A DNA stretch of 6,616 nucleotides from Pseudomonadota bacterium (GCA_023390705.1 JAEWCI010000494.1:1-6616); one strand, 5' to 3'. Counted from the stretch's first letter, positions 1 to 6,517 are shown. Numbers and translations: made by a program. The notes: generated by a model from the letters alone, not told the origin.

Positions 1-118
1 AGCGAGGCCGGCGGCCGCCCCTCATCGGCCGGCGGCCGGCCAACCGCGCCCCGCGGCGCCCCGCCCGGCCCCGGAGGGATTTCACCCCGGCCGGTGGGCT
101 GAGCGCGCAATATCCGCA
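1..118 (-). other. GC-rich spacer after ntrC, possible start of a truncated ntrY
   Basis: No complete gene is visible here. On the minus strand an open frame begins with a GTG (83-85) or an in-frame ATG (23-25) and runs off the left edge without a stop. It reads as a very arginine- and glycine-rich peptide. In many alphaproteobacteria ntrB-ntrC is followed by ntrY, a membrane sensor kinase whose N-terminus often has basic residues before the first membrane helix, so this could be its first codons. There is no clear Shine-Dalgarno sequence before either start, and no recognisable domain fits in so short a piece. The region also carries a 12-bp direct repeat (GGCCGGCGGCCG at 6-17 and 27-38). 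I see no convincing terminator after ntrC. The ntrY assignment is inferred from synteny alone. Confidence 0.25.
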
Positions 119-1558
119 TCAGCCGAGACCGCGCACCACGGGCAGTTCCAGCTCCCGCAGCTTCTTGCGCAGCGTGTTGCGGTTCAGCCCAAGCATGGCG
201 GCGGCCTTGATCTGGTTGCCCCGGGTGGCGGAAAGCGCCAGCCGTAGCAACGGCCTTTCGACCTCGGAGATCACCCGCTCATAGAGGTCGCGCACCGGCA
301 GCCCGTCCTTGTGCGCGGCGACGAAATTCCTCAGGTGCCGCTCCACCGCCTGTTCAAGGGATTCCGGGCTGCGCGGGCCGGCCTCGGCAGGCGGCTCGGC
401 CTCGGTCAGTTCGGAGCTTACGGCGTCGGCGCCGATGATCTCCTGCGGATACAGCGCCGCCAGGCGGCGCATCAGGTTCTCCAGCTCCCGCGCATTGCCC
501 GGCCAGTCGTGCTGCTTCAGCCGCTCCACCGCCTCCGGGCTGAGCTGCTTGCCGGGCAGGCCGCTGGCCTTGGCGCGGTCCAGGAAGTGGCGGGCCAGCA
601 GGGGGATGTCCTCCACCCGCTCGCGCAGGGGCGGCAGGCGGATGGGCACCACGTTCAGCCGGTAGAACAGGTCTTCGCGGAACAACCCCTGGCGGATTGC
701 CTGGCGCAGGTCGCGGGGGGTGGCGGCGATGATGCGGACATTCGCCTTGATGGCGTTGCGGCCGCCGACGGTGGTGAACTCCCCTTCCTGCAGCACCCGC
801 AACAGGCGGGTCTGGGCCTCGGGCGGCATGTCGCCGATCTCGTCCAGGAAGAGGGTGCCGCCGGCAGCCTGCTCGAAGCGGCCGACGCCGCGGTTGAGCG
901 CGCCGGTGAAGGCGCCCCGCTCATGGCCGAACAGCTCGCTCTCGATCAGCTCGCGCGGGATCGCCGCCATGTTGATGGCCACGAAGGGCCCGCCGCGCCG
1001 GCGGCCGTAATCGTGCAGGGCGCGGGCCACAAGTTCCTTGCCGGTACCCGACTCGCCGGTGATCATCACCGTCAGGTCGGTTGTCGTCAGCCGGGCCACG
1101 GTCCGGTAGATCTCCTGCATCGCCTGGCTGCGGCCGACCAGGGGCAGCTTCTCCTCCTGCCCCTCCCCGGCCTGCTCCGGCGGCGGCGCCGGCACCGCCA
1201 GGGCGCGCTCCACCACCGCCAGCAACTCCTTCAGGTCGAAGGGTTTGGGCAGGTATTCGAAGGCGCCGCGCTGGGCCGCCTTCACCGCCGTCATGAAGGT
1301 GGACTGGGCGCTCATCACCACCACGCGCAGGTCCGGCCGCACGCGGCGGATTCGCGGCACCAGGTCCAGCCCGTTCTCGTCGGGCATCACCACATCGGTG
1401 ATGACCAGGTCGCCCTCCCCATCCTCCACCCAGCGCCAGAGCGTGGAGGCGGATGAGGTTGCCCGCACCTGGTAGCCGGAGCGGCCGAGCGCCTGGCTCA
1501 GCACCGTGCGGATGGCGCGGTCGTCATCGGCCACCAGGATGGTCCGGTTGTCATTCAT
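119..1558 (-). CDS. ntrC: Nitrogen regulation response regulator NtrC (sigma-54 activator)
   Basis: This 479-residue protein is a cytoplasmic transcription activator. When phosphorylated by NtrB it oligomerises and uses ATP to open sigma-54 RNA polymerase promoters of nitrogen-assimilation genes. The receiver domain covers about 5-120, with acidic residues D11-D13, the phospho-acceptor D55 in VITDVVMPD, and K105 in the YLPKPF motif. The AAA+ domain covers about 140-380: Walker A GESGTGKE at 168-175, the sigma-54-contacting GAFTGA loop at 215-220, Walker B TLFLDE at 235-240, and the FREDLFYRLN arginine segment at 293-302. A Fis-type helix-turn-helix lies at about 447-467 (GNQIKAAAMLGLNRNTLRKK). 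Length and order match the family. The ATG at 1556-1558 was chosen because the receiver domain starts immediately after it. The upstream frame only runs inside ntrB. Its ATGA overlap with the ntrB stop suggests translational coupling. All key residues are present, so function as NtrC is very likely. Confidence 0.97.
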   Translation of the reverse strand: MNDNRTILVADDDRAIRTVLSQALGRSGYQVRATSSASTLWRWVEDGEGDLVITDVVMPDENGLDLVPRIRRVRPDLRVVVMSAQSTFMTAVKAAQRGAFEYLPKPFDLKELLAVVERALAVPAPPPEQAGEGQEEKLPLVGRSQAMQEIYRTVARLTTTDLTVMITGESGTGKELVARALHDYGRRRGGPFVAINMAAIPRELIESELFGHERGAFTGALNRGVGRFEQAAGGTLFLDEIGDMPPEAQTRLLRVLQEGEFTTVGGRNAIKANVRIIAATPRDLRQAIRQGLFREDLFYRLNVVPIRLPPLRERVEDIPLLARHFLDRAKASGLPGKQLSPEAVERLKQHDWPGNARELENLMRRLAALYPQEIIGADAVSSELTEAEPPAEAGPRSPESLEQAVERHLRNFVAAHKDGLPVRDLYERVISEVERPLLRLALSATRGNQIKAAAMLGLNRNTLRKKLRELELPVVRGLG

Positions 1559-2727
1559 GATCCCTGCACCGCATTGCCGCCGCGCCGGGTCCCCGGTGCC
1601 GGTCCGTGGTCCGGGGGTGGCGCGGCCAAGGAAAGCCTGAAGACAGTACGGCCAGGGCGGCTGTCGCATTCGATCAGCCCGCCCTGGTCGGCGACCAGCC
1701 TGGCGACCAATGCAAGACCCAGGCCCTGGCCGCCGCGCTTGGTGGTGACGAAGGGCTCGAACAGGGTGGCGCGCACCGCCTCCGGGATGCCGGGGCCGTT
1801 GTCCCGCACGCTGATCTGCAACGGCAGGTGCACCCTTTCGCGGGAGCCGGGCACGGCGATCCGCACGCCGTGGTGATAGGCGGTCACCAGGTTGATCTCG
1901 CCGTTAACGTGATCAACGGCTTCCGCTGCGTTTTTGACCAGGTTCAGGAAGATCTGCACCAGCTGGTCGCGATTGCCCCAGACCGGCGGCAGGGAGGGGT
2001 CGTATTCCTCCGTGATGCGCAGATGCGCGGCAAAGCCGTTCTTTGCCACGCGCCGGACGTGGTCGAGCACCTGATGGATGTTCACCGGCGAGCGCTCCAC
2101 CGGGCGCTCGGAGAACATGTCCATCCGGTCCACCAGGTCGCGGATGCGGTCCACCTCGTCCTGGATCAGTTGGCACAGTTCGGCATCCTGTTCGCCAACC
2201 GACTGCTCCAGCAATTGTGCAGCACCACGAATGCCTGAGAGGGGGTTCTTCACCTCATGTGCGAGCATTGCCGCCATCGCGGTGGCCCCCCTGGCAGCGC
2301 CGAGGAAGTTCAACTGGCGGTCCAGCATGGCCGCGGTCGAGCCATCCTGGAGGGTCAGAACCACCCCGCCCGCCAGTTCCGGCAGTGGCGCGCCATGCGC
2401 CGCCACGCCATGCCGGTTCAGCTTCGGGCTTTCCAGGCTGAGGTCGTGGTCGGAAACCGGCGCGTCATGCTGGCGTACCTGCTGGAGCAGGGCGAAAAGC
2501 CGGCTGTCCGGCGGCAGCAGATCGGCCAGCCGGTGCCCGGCAAGGGAGCTCGCGGAAAGCTGGAAGAACAGCTCGGCGGCCGGGTTGGCGAAAAGGAACC
2601 GGTCCTCCCCGTCCAGCACGATTGCCGGCATCGGCAGGGCCGCAAGCACCGCGGCGGAGTCCGGCAGCGGATAAGCCAGCCGCGGGGCAGGCTCCGTCCT
2701 CCTGGAAAGGCTGGCAGCCGTGCTCAT
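1555..2727 (-). CDS. ntrB: Nitrogen regulation sensor histidine kinase/phosphatase NtrB
   Basis: This 390-residue soluble histidine kinase phosphorylates and dephosphorylates NtrC. In known systems its activity is set by PII proteins that report glutamine and 2-oxoglutarate. An N-terminal PAS-like sensor region spans about 25-130 (including IVLDGEDRFLFANPAAE). The dimerisation and phospho-acceptor helix carries H157 in MLAHEVKNPLSGIRGAAQLL. The ATPase domain has the N box NLVKNAAEA (262-270), the G1 box DNGPGIP (309-315), the F box FEPFVTTK (323-330) and the G2 box GGQGLGLA (332-339). No membrane segment is visible, as expected for NtrB and unlike NtrY. The start overlaps the dusB stop by ATGA (2724-2727), and the stop overlaps the ntrC start by ATGA (1555-1558), so the gene has no space for its own leader. 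The proline-rich C-terminal tail after about 368 is unremarkable. The pairing with NtrC next door makes the assignment firm. Confidence 0.96.
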   Translation of the reverse strand: MSTAASLSRRTEPAPRLAYPLPDSAAVLAALPMPAIVLDGEDRFLFANPAAELFFQLSASSLAGHRLADLLPPDSRLFALLQQVRQHDAPVSDHDLSLESPKLNRHGVAAHGAPLPELAGGVVLTLQDGSTAAMLDRQLNFLGAARGATAMAAMLAHEVKNPLSGIRGAAQLLEQSVGEQDAELCQLIQDEVDRIRDLVDRMDMFSERPVERSPVNIHQVLDHVRRVAKNGFAAHLRITEEYDPSLPPVWGNRDQLVQIFLNLVKNAAEAVDHVNGEINLVTAYHHGVRIAVPGSRERVHLPLQISVRDNGPGIPEAVRATLFEPFVTTKRGGQGLGLALVARLVADQGGLIECDSRPGRTVFRLSLAAPPPDHGPAPGTRRGGNAVQGS

Positions 2728-3836
2728 GCCCCCACGGACTCCCCGGCCAGGGCGGCATCGCCGCGGTCCAGGCCACGGCGGTGATACTCCGCCCGGATGG
2801 CTTCCAGCCCCCTGTCGAGCAGCGGCTCGTAGAAAGCATGGATCAGGGCTTCCACCGCTGCCGGGCTGTCGGCCTGGTTGATCTTCGACCTGAACTCAGC
2901 GGAGCCTGGCAAGCCTTTAGAATACCACGCAACATGCTTGCGGGCGAGCCGCACCCCTGTCTGGCTGCCATGGTGCGCCAGCATGTCCCGGTAATGTGCC
3001 AGCAGGATGGCGCGTTGCTCTTCCAGGCTCGGCTCCACCGGCGCTTGGCCGGTGGCGAGGTATTCCGCCACCTGGCGGGGGAACCAGGGCCTGCCGTAGC
3101 AGCCGCGGCCGACCATCACCCCATCCGCGCCGGAAAGCCGCAAGGCCTCAGCCGCATCCTCGACGGAAAGGATATCCCCGTTAACAAGAACAGGGATTTG
3201 TACGGCTTCCTTCACCTTGCGGATAAAAATCCAGTCGGCACTGCCATTGTAGAATTGCTGGCGGGTGCGGCCATGCACCGTGACCAGCCGGATACCGGCC
3301 GCCTCGGCGATGCGGGCCAGCCGCGGCGCGTTCAGGCTGTTGTGGTCCCAGCCCATGCGCATCTTCAGCGTGACCGGAACGGAGACGGCACGCACCGTCG
3401 CTTCCAGGATGCGGCCGGCCTGCACCTCGTCGCGCATCAGGGCGCTGCCGGCCTGCTGGCCAACCGCCACCTTCTTCACCGGGCAGCCGAAATTGATGTC
3501 CACCAGGGCGGCGCCGCGGTCCACCGCCAGCTTCGCGGCCTCGGCCATCACCACCGGGTCGCAGCCGGCAAGCTGCACCGCGGAGGGCGCGCCGAAGCCG
3601 TCCACCTCGGCCATCTTCAGGGTCTGGCGGTTCTCCCGCACCATGGCCTGGCTGGCGATCATCTCGCTCACCACCATGCCGGTGCCCTGGACCCGGGCGA
3701 GCCGGCGGAAGGGCAGGTCCGTGACACCGGACATCGGCGCCAGCCAGACCGGCACATCAACCCGGACCGGGCCGATCATCACGGGACGGAGGCGCGGGAA
3801 GCTGTCTGATGCCGGATCAGGCGATGCAATGCTCAT
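2724..3836 (-). CDS. dusB: tRNA-dihydrouridine synthase DusB (NifR3 family)
   Basis: This 370-residue FMN-dependent enzyme reduces specific uridines of tRNA to dihydrouridine with NAD(P)H. The TIM-barrel begins with VWLAPMSGVTDLPFR (30-44). The catalytic cysteine is C118 in DINFGCPVKKV (113-123). Further family motifs are TLKMRMGW (156-163), VHGRTRQQFYNGSADW (187-202), VNGDI (218-222) and GVMVGRGCYGRPW (239-251), which supply FMN and substrate contacts. The C-terminal helical tRNA-binding part includes RKHVAWYSKGLPG (299-311). The family is usually near 320-340 residues. The excess is an N-terminal stretch of about 19 residues and a glycine- and alanine-rich tail. Translation from Met20 (3777-3779) is an alternative start, and neither start has a good Shine-Dalgarno sequence. 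I kept the first because a promoter-like element sits immediately upstream. The gene is first in the operon with ntrBC, as in Rhodobacter capsulatus, where it was named nifR3. Whether it has a regulatory role there is not shown by the sequence. Confidence 0.96.
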   Translation of the reverse strand: MSIASPDPASDSFPRLRPVMIGPVRVDVPVWLAPMSGVTDLPFRRLARVQGTGMVVSEMIASQAMVRENRQTLKMAEVDGFGAPSAVQLAGCDPVVMAEAAKLAVDRGAALVDINFGCPVKKVAVGQQAGSALMRDEVQAGRILEATVRAVSVPVTLKMRMGWDHNSLNAPRLARIAEAAGIRLVTVHGRTRQQFYNGSADWIFIRKVKEAVQIPVLVNGDILSVEDAAEALRLSGADGVMVGRGCYGRPWFPRQVAEYLATGQAPVEPSLEEQRAILLAHYRDMLAHHGSQTGVRLARKHVAWYSKGLPGSAEFRSKINQADSPAAVEALIHAFYEPLLDRGLEAIRAEYHRRGLDRGDAALAGESVGA

Positions 3837-3845
3837 GATTTGGGC

Positions 3846-3874
3846 AAACTAGGCGAATCGATGTTCGGCGGCAA
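3846..3874 (-). promoter_or_regulatory. Candidate sigma-70 type promoter of the dusB-ntrBC operon
   Basis: On the minus strand TTGCCG (3869-3874) and TAGTTT (3846-3851) are separated by exactly 17 nt. They match the -35 consensus at 4 of 6 positions and the -10 at 3 of 6. Only 9 nt lie between the -10 box and the dusB ATG (3834-3836), so a normal transcription start would give a leader of about 2-4 nt. That agrees with the lack of any Shine-Dalgarno sequence before dusB. No sigma-54 type GG/GC promoter was noticed here. The call rests on motif and spacing only. Confidence 0.45.
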
Positions 3875-3965
3875 TCGAAACGCGCAGCAAAAGCCCAGGA
3901 AAGCGCCACATATCCTTCCAGCCTCCAGCCCCTAAAATGCTCATGCTGCGCTGCAATATCGATTC
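3855..3965. repeat. Two nested 8-bp inverted repeats in the divergent intergenic region
   Basis: The outer pair is GAATCGAT at 3855-3862 and ATCGATTC at 3958-3965. The inner pair is GCGCAGCA at 3882-3889 and TGCTGCGC at 3944-3951. Both are exact. The left outer arm lies inside the spacer of the candidate dusB promoter. The loops are long and asymmetric, so a stable RNA hairpin is not obvious. A spaced pair of protein-binding half sites is an alternative reading. Chance is a real possibility for repeats of this size. Confidence 0.4.
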
Positions 3966-3996
3966 CCACCCCTGCCCTGCAACCCGGTGGCAGGCG

Positions 3997-4028
3997 CGGC
4001 GGAGACATGCCGCCGGGCGATTTTCGCC
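3997..4028 (+). repeat. Two adjacent small hairpins just before ispDF
   Basis: The first stem pairs CGGCGG (3997-4002) with CCGCCG (4010-4015) around a 7-nt loop. The second pairs GGCGA (4016-4020) with TCGCC (4024-4028) around TTT, and begins at the next base. They end 30 nt before the ispDF start codon. If transcription starts upstream of them they would sit in the mRNA leader and could stack on each other. There is no long U-tract, so I do not call a terminator. No known riboswitch pattern was recognised. Confidence 0.3.
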
Positions 4029-4044
4029 TTGTCGCGATCTGCTC

Positions 4045-4050
4045 TAGGGT
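4045..4050 (+). promoter_or_regulatory. TAGGGT before ispDF: -10 box or weak ribosome binding site
   Basis: TAGGGT lies 8 nt before the ATG at 4059-4061. Its AGGG core (4046-4049) has a spacing of 9 nt, acceptable for a weak Shine-Dalgarno sequence. The same hexamer resembles a degenerate -10 box, and a TG one base before TCTAGG (4040-4041) would fit an extended -10. No good -35 is seen (TTTTCG at 4021-4026 is poor). The two readings predict different mRNAs: leadered or nearly leaderless. Sequence alone does not decide. Confidence 0.3.
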
Positions 4051-4058
4051 CGCGCCGC

Positions 4059-5210
4059 ATGACGACCATCGCTCTCCTGATGGCTGCGGGCAGTGGCAGC
4101 CGCTTCGGCGCCGCGGTGCCGAAGCAGTATCTTCCCCTCCTTGGCCGCCCGGTGCTCCGCCACGCGGCCGAGGCGCTGCTCGCCGGCGGACTGGTATCCG
4201 CCATTCAGCCGGTCTGCCCGGCGGGCGAGGAGGCCCGCATCGCCGCCCTGCTGGAAGGATTGCCCCTCCTCCCCCCGGTGGCCGGTGGCGCGACCCGGCA
4301 GGCCAGCGTCCGCGCCGGGCTGGAAGCCCTGGCCGCCCTGCCGAGCCCTCCCGAAACCGTCCTGGTGCATGACGCCGCCCGACCGGTGCTGCCCCCGGGC
4401 AGTGTCGCCCGGCTGTTGCGGGCGCTTGAACAGGCACCAGGCGCCATCCCGGCCCAGCCGGTGGCCGATACGCTGAAGCAGGGCGAGTCGGGGCGCATCC
4501 TGGCCACCGTGCCGCGGGCCGGGCTGTTCCGCGCCCAGACCCCGCAGGCCTTCCGCTTCGGCCCGCTGCTCGCCGCCCACCGCGCGGCGATTGCCGAGGC
4601 GACCGACGACGCCCAGCTTCTGGAAGCCGCCGGCCAGGCGGTGGCGCTGGTCGAAGGCTCCGAAACCAATATCAAGATCACCTTCCCGGAAGACCTTGCC
4701 CGGGTGGAGGCCATGCTGATGTCCCGCCTGCTGCCCCGTATCGGCACCGGATTCGACGTCCACCGCATCGAGGCCGGCCGGCCGATGGTGCTCTGCGGCG
4801 TGACGGTGCCCTGCGAATTCGGCCTGGCGGGCCATTCGGATGCGGATGTCGGCATCCATGCCCTGTGCGACGCCATCTACGGCGCCCTGGCGGAAGGCGA
4901 TATCGGCCGGCACTTCCCACCCAGCGAGATGCGCTGGAAGGATGCCGACAGCGCGCAATTCCTCCGCCACGCCGCCTCCCGCATCGCTGCCCGCGGCGGG
5001 GTGCTGGCCAATTGCGACGTCACCCTGCTCTGCGAGAAGCCGCGCATCGGCCCGCACCGGGATGCCATGCAGGCCCGTCTGGCCGAGTTGCTCGGCGTGC
5101 CGCCGGACCGGGTCGGGGTGAAGGCCACCACTACCGAAAGGCTGGGCTTCACCGGCCGCGGCGAGGGCATCGCCGCCCAGGCCGCCGCCCTCGTCCTGCT
5201 GCCGGCCTGA
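4059..5210 (+). CDS. ispDF: Bifunctional IspD/IspF enzyme of the MEP isoprenoid pathway
   Basis: This 383-residue fusion carries two enzymes of the methylerythritol phosphate pathway. The N-terminal half (about 1-222) is 2-C-methyl-D-erythritol 4-phosphate cytidylyltransferase (IspD): the nucleotide-binding signature AAGSGSRFGAAVPKQY at 9-24 with R15 and K22, VLVHDAARP at 101-109 with D105, RAQTPQAFR at 158-166, and the conserved lysine K206 in NIKITFPEDL. The C-terminal half (about 226-383) is 2-C-methyl-D-erythritol 2,4-cyclodiphosphate synthase (IspF): zinc ligands D233 and H235 in GFDVH and H267 in HSDADVGIHAL, then KATTTERLGFTGRGEG at 355-370. The domains do non-consecutive steps, with IspE acting between them. 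Such fusions are known in alphaproteobacteria. The ATG at 4059 was chosen over the upstream ATG at 3987 because the IspD fold begins at once after it. The gene is divergent from dusB and convergent with the thiolase. All catalytic residues are present. Confidence 0.97.
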   Translation: MTTIALLMAAGSGSRFGAAVPKQYLPLLGRPVLRHAAEALLAGGLVSAIQPVCPAGEEARIAALLEGLPLLPPVAGGATRQASVRAGLEALAALPSPPETVLVHDAARPVLPPGSVARLLRALEQAPGAIPAQPVADTLKQGESGRILATVPRAGLFRAQTPQAFRFGPLLAAHRAAIAEATDDAQLLEAAGQAVALVEGSETNIKITFPEDLARVEAMLMSRLLPRIGTGFDVHRIEAGRPMVLCGVTVPCEFGLAGHSDADVGIHALCDAIYGALAEGDIGRHFPPSEMRWKDADSAQFLRHAASRIAARGGVLANCDVTLLCEKPRIGPHRDAMQARLAELLGVPPDRVGVKATTTERLGFTGRGEGIAAQAAALVLLPA

Positions 5211-5282
5211 GCCACCCGGTCGGCAGGGGGGGCCGCATGGCCCGGAGCCGTGAACCGGCCGGCAGGATAAGACGGGTAAGGG

Positions 5283-5312
5283 CCCCACCCGGGTGGCGCC
5301 ACCCGGGCGGGG
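5283..5312. terminator. Strong palindrome between convergent ispDF and thiolase, possible bidirectional terminator
   Basis: The centre lies between 5297 and 5298. Ten base pairs are perfect (CCCGGGTGGC at 5288-5297 with its complement at 5298-5307). After one mismatch (5287/5308) four more pairs follow (5283-5286 with 5309-5312). Placement 73 nt after the ispDF stop, between convergent genes, fits a shared transcription end. There is no U-tract on the plus side. On the minus side only a modest T-rich stretch follows (TTACCCGTCTTATCC), so a classic intrinsic terminator is not demonstrated. It could equally be a small palindromic repeat element. Confidence 0.45.
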
Positions 5313-5321
5313 ATCGCCCTC

Positions 5322-6512
5322 CCCCACCCGTTCCAGGATGCTGACGTAATTCGCCACGGCGGCGCCGCCCATGTTGAAGACGCCGCCCAGCTCCGCCTTC
5401 GGAAGCTGCATGGCACCGGCGCTGCCGGTGAGCTGCATGGCAGTCAGCACATGCATGGAGATGCCGGTGGCGCCGATCGGGTGGCCCTTGGATTTCAGCC
5501 CGCCGGAGCGGTTGACCGGCAGCCTGCCATCGGCCGCCGTCCAGCCTTCCAGCACGGCGCGGGCGCCCTGGCCTTCCGGCGTCAGCCCCATCGCCTCGTA
5601 TTCGATCAGCTCGGCGATGGTGAAGCAGTCATGCGTCTCGACGAAGGAGAGGTCGGTGACGGCGCCGAGTCCGGCCTGGGTCAGCGCCCGCGCCCAGGCT
5701 TCCTTCGGCCCCTCGAAGCGGATCACGTCGCGGGAGGCGATCGGCAGGAAGTCCTGCACATGCACCGCGGCGCGGAAGCGCACCGCCTTCTGCATCGCCT
5801 TCGCCGTCTCGGCATCGGTGATGACCAGGGCGGCGGCGCCGTCGGAGACGAGGGAGCAGTCGGTGCGCTTCAGCGGGCCGGCGACGAAGGGGTTTGTCTC
5901 CCCCGCCGCGCGGCAGAAATCGTAGCCCAGGTCCTTGCGCATCTGCGCATAGGGGTTGTCCACGCCGTTCCGGTGGTTCTTGGCGGCGATCGCCGCCAGG
6001 GCGTCGGACTGGTCGCCATGGCGCTGGAAATAAGCCTCGGCGATCCGGCCGAAGACCCCGGCGAAACCACCCTCGATCCCCTGCTCCGTGCGGCGGTAGC
6101 TGGCATTCAGCAGGATCTCACCGATCTGCGGGCCCGGGGTCGCCGTCATCTTCTCGGCACCGACCACCAGAGCGAAGCGGCCGCGCTTCGCCGCCAGGAA
6201 ATCCAGCGCGCCGTGGATGGCGGCGCTGCCGGTGGCGCAGGCATTCTCGAAGCGCGTGATGGGCCTGAAGCGCAGTTCCGGCACCGATTGCAGGACGAGC
6301 GAGGCGGGGAAGCCCTGGTTGGTGAAGCCCTCCCCGAAGACGCCGACGAATCCGGCATCCACTTCGGCCGGGCTGATTCCGGCATCCTCGATGGCGGCGC
6401 GGGCGACGCGGGCCATCAGTGCTTCGAGGTCGGGCTCCTCAAGCCGGCCGAAGGGCGAATGTGCCCAGCCGATGATGCAGGCCTCCGGCCCGGGATTGCT
6501 GCTTTCCGGCAT
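5322..6512 (-). CDS. SCP-x type thiolase (acetyl-CoA acetyltransferase family), stop codon missing
   Basis: The first 397 residues form a complete thiolase of the sterol carrier protein x (SCP-x) subgroup, cytoplasmic enzymes that cleave or condense acyl-CoA thioesters. The nucleophile is C92 in FENACATGSAAIHGALDF. The HDCF motif is at 294-297 (H294, C296), and H344 lies in SKGHPIGATG. The C-terminal FNMGGAAVANYVSILERV (379-396) has the N-x-GG form typical of this subgroup in place of the cysteine motif of classical thiolases. The ATG at 6510-6512 has a strong Shine-Dalgarno AGGAGG five nt upstream. The listed left boundary is where similarity to the family should end. It is not a stop codon, because the frame stays open to 4044. 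True substrate is unknown. Relatives often sit beside a DUF35 zinc-ribbon/OB-fold partner, which is not in this window. The missing stop could be mutation, assembly error or a real extension. Confidence 0.85.
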
Positions 6513-6517
6513 GGCTG

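Larger units (their letters stand above)
4044..5321 (-). other. Open 3' extension of the thiolase frame, antisense to all of ispDF
   Basis: The thiolase reading frame meets no stop codon at its family-typical end. It continues through the intergenic gap and antisense across ispDF to a stop at 4044-4046, adding about 425 codons (822 in total). The extension shows no domain and has the glycine- and arginine-rich look of a shadow frame. Over ispDF it is in codon-aligned register with the sense gene, so stops arise only opposite TTA, CTA or TCA codons, which this genome rarely uses. It is therefore most likely not real protein sequence. It is recorded because a strict frame reading from the thiolase start yields it. 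Confidence 0.6.

Noticed and set aside
311..1456. 381-codon plus-strand open frame opposite ntrC
   Set aside because: It is codon-aligned with ntrC, has low-complexity composition and no domain. ntrC carries all family motifs, so this is a shadow frame.
1559..1669. 37-residue N-terminal extension of NtrC
   Set aside because: It lies wholly inside the ntrB coding region. The receiver domain begins right after the ATG at 1558, which forms the ATGA overlap.
2622..3809. 395-codon plus-strand open frame opposite dusB
   Set aside because: It is aligned with the dusB register and rich in histidine, arginine and glycine, with no recognisable motif. It is a product of codon bias.
3861..3935. 24-codon plus-strand small ORF with an AGG seven nt upstream, a possible leader peptide for ispDF
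   Set aside because: The ribosome site is weak, no attenuator structure follows it, and no promoter was seen in front of it. Short frames of this size occur by chance.
3937..4047. 36-codon plus-strand ORF ending at the TAG before ispDF
   Set aside because: It has no Shine-Dalgarno sequence and no distinctive composition. It ends 11 nt before the ispDF start, but nothing else supports translation.
3987..4058. Upstream ATG giving a 24-residue N-terminal extension of IspDF
   Set aside because: The IspD nucleotide-binding motif normally begins within a few residues of the start, and the extension is not family-like. The ATG at 4059 fits.
3817..4437. 206-codon minus-strand frame overlapping the ispDF 5' end and the dusB start
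   Set aside because: It is low-complexity, arginine- and proline-rich, has no motif, and crosses two well-supported genes.
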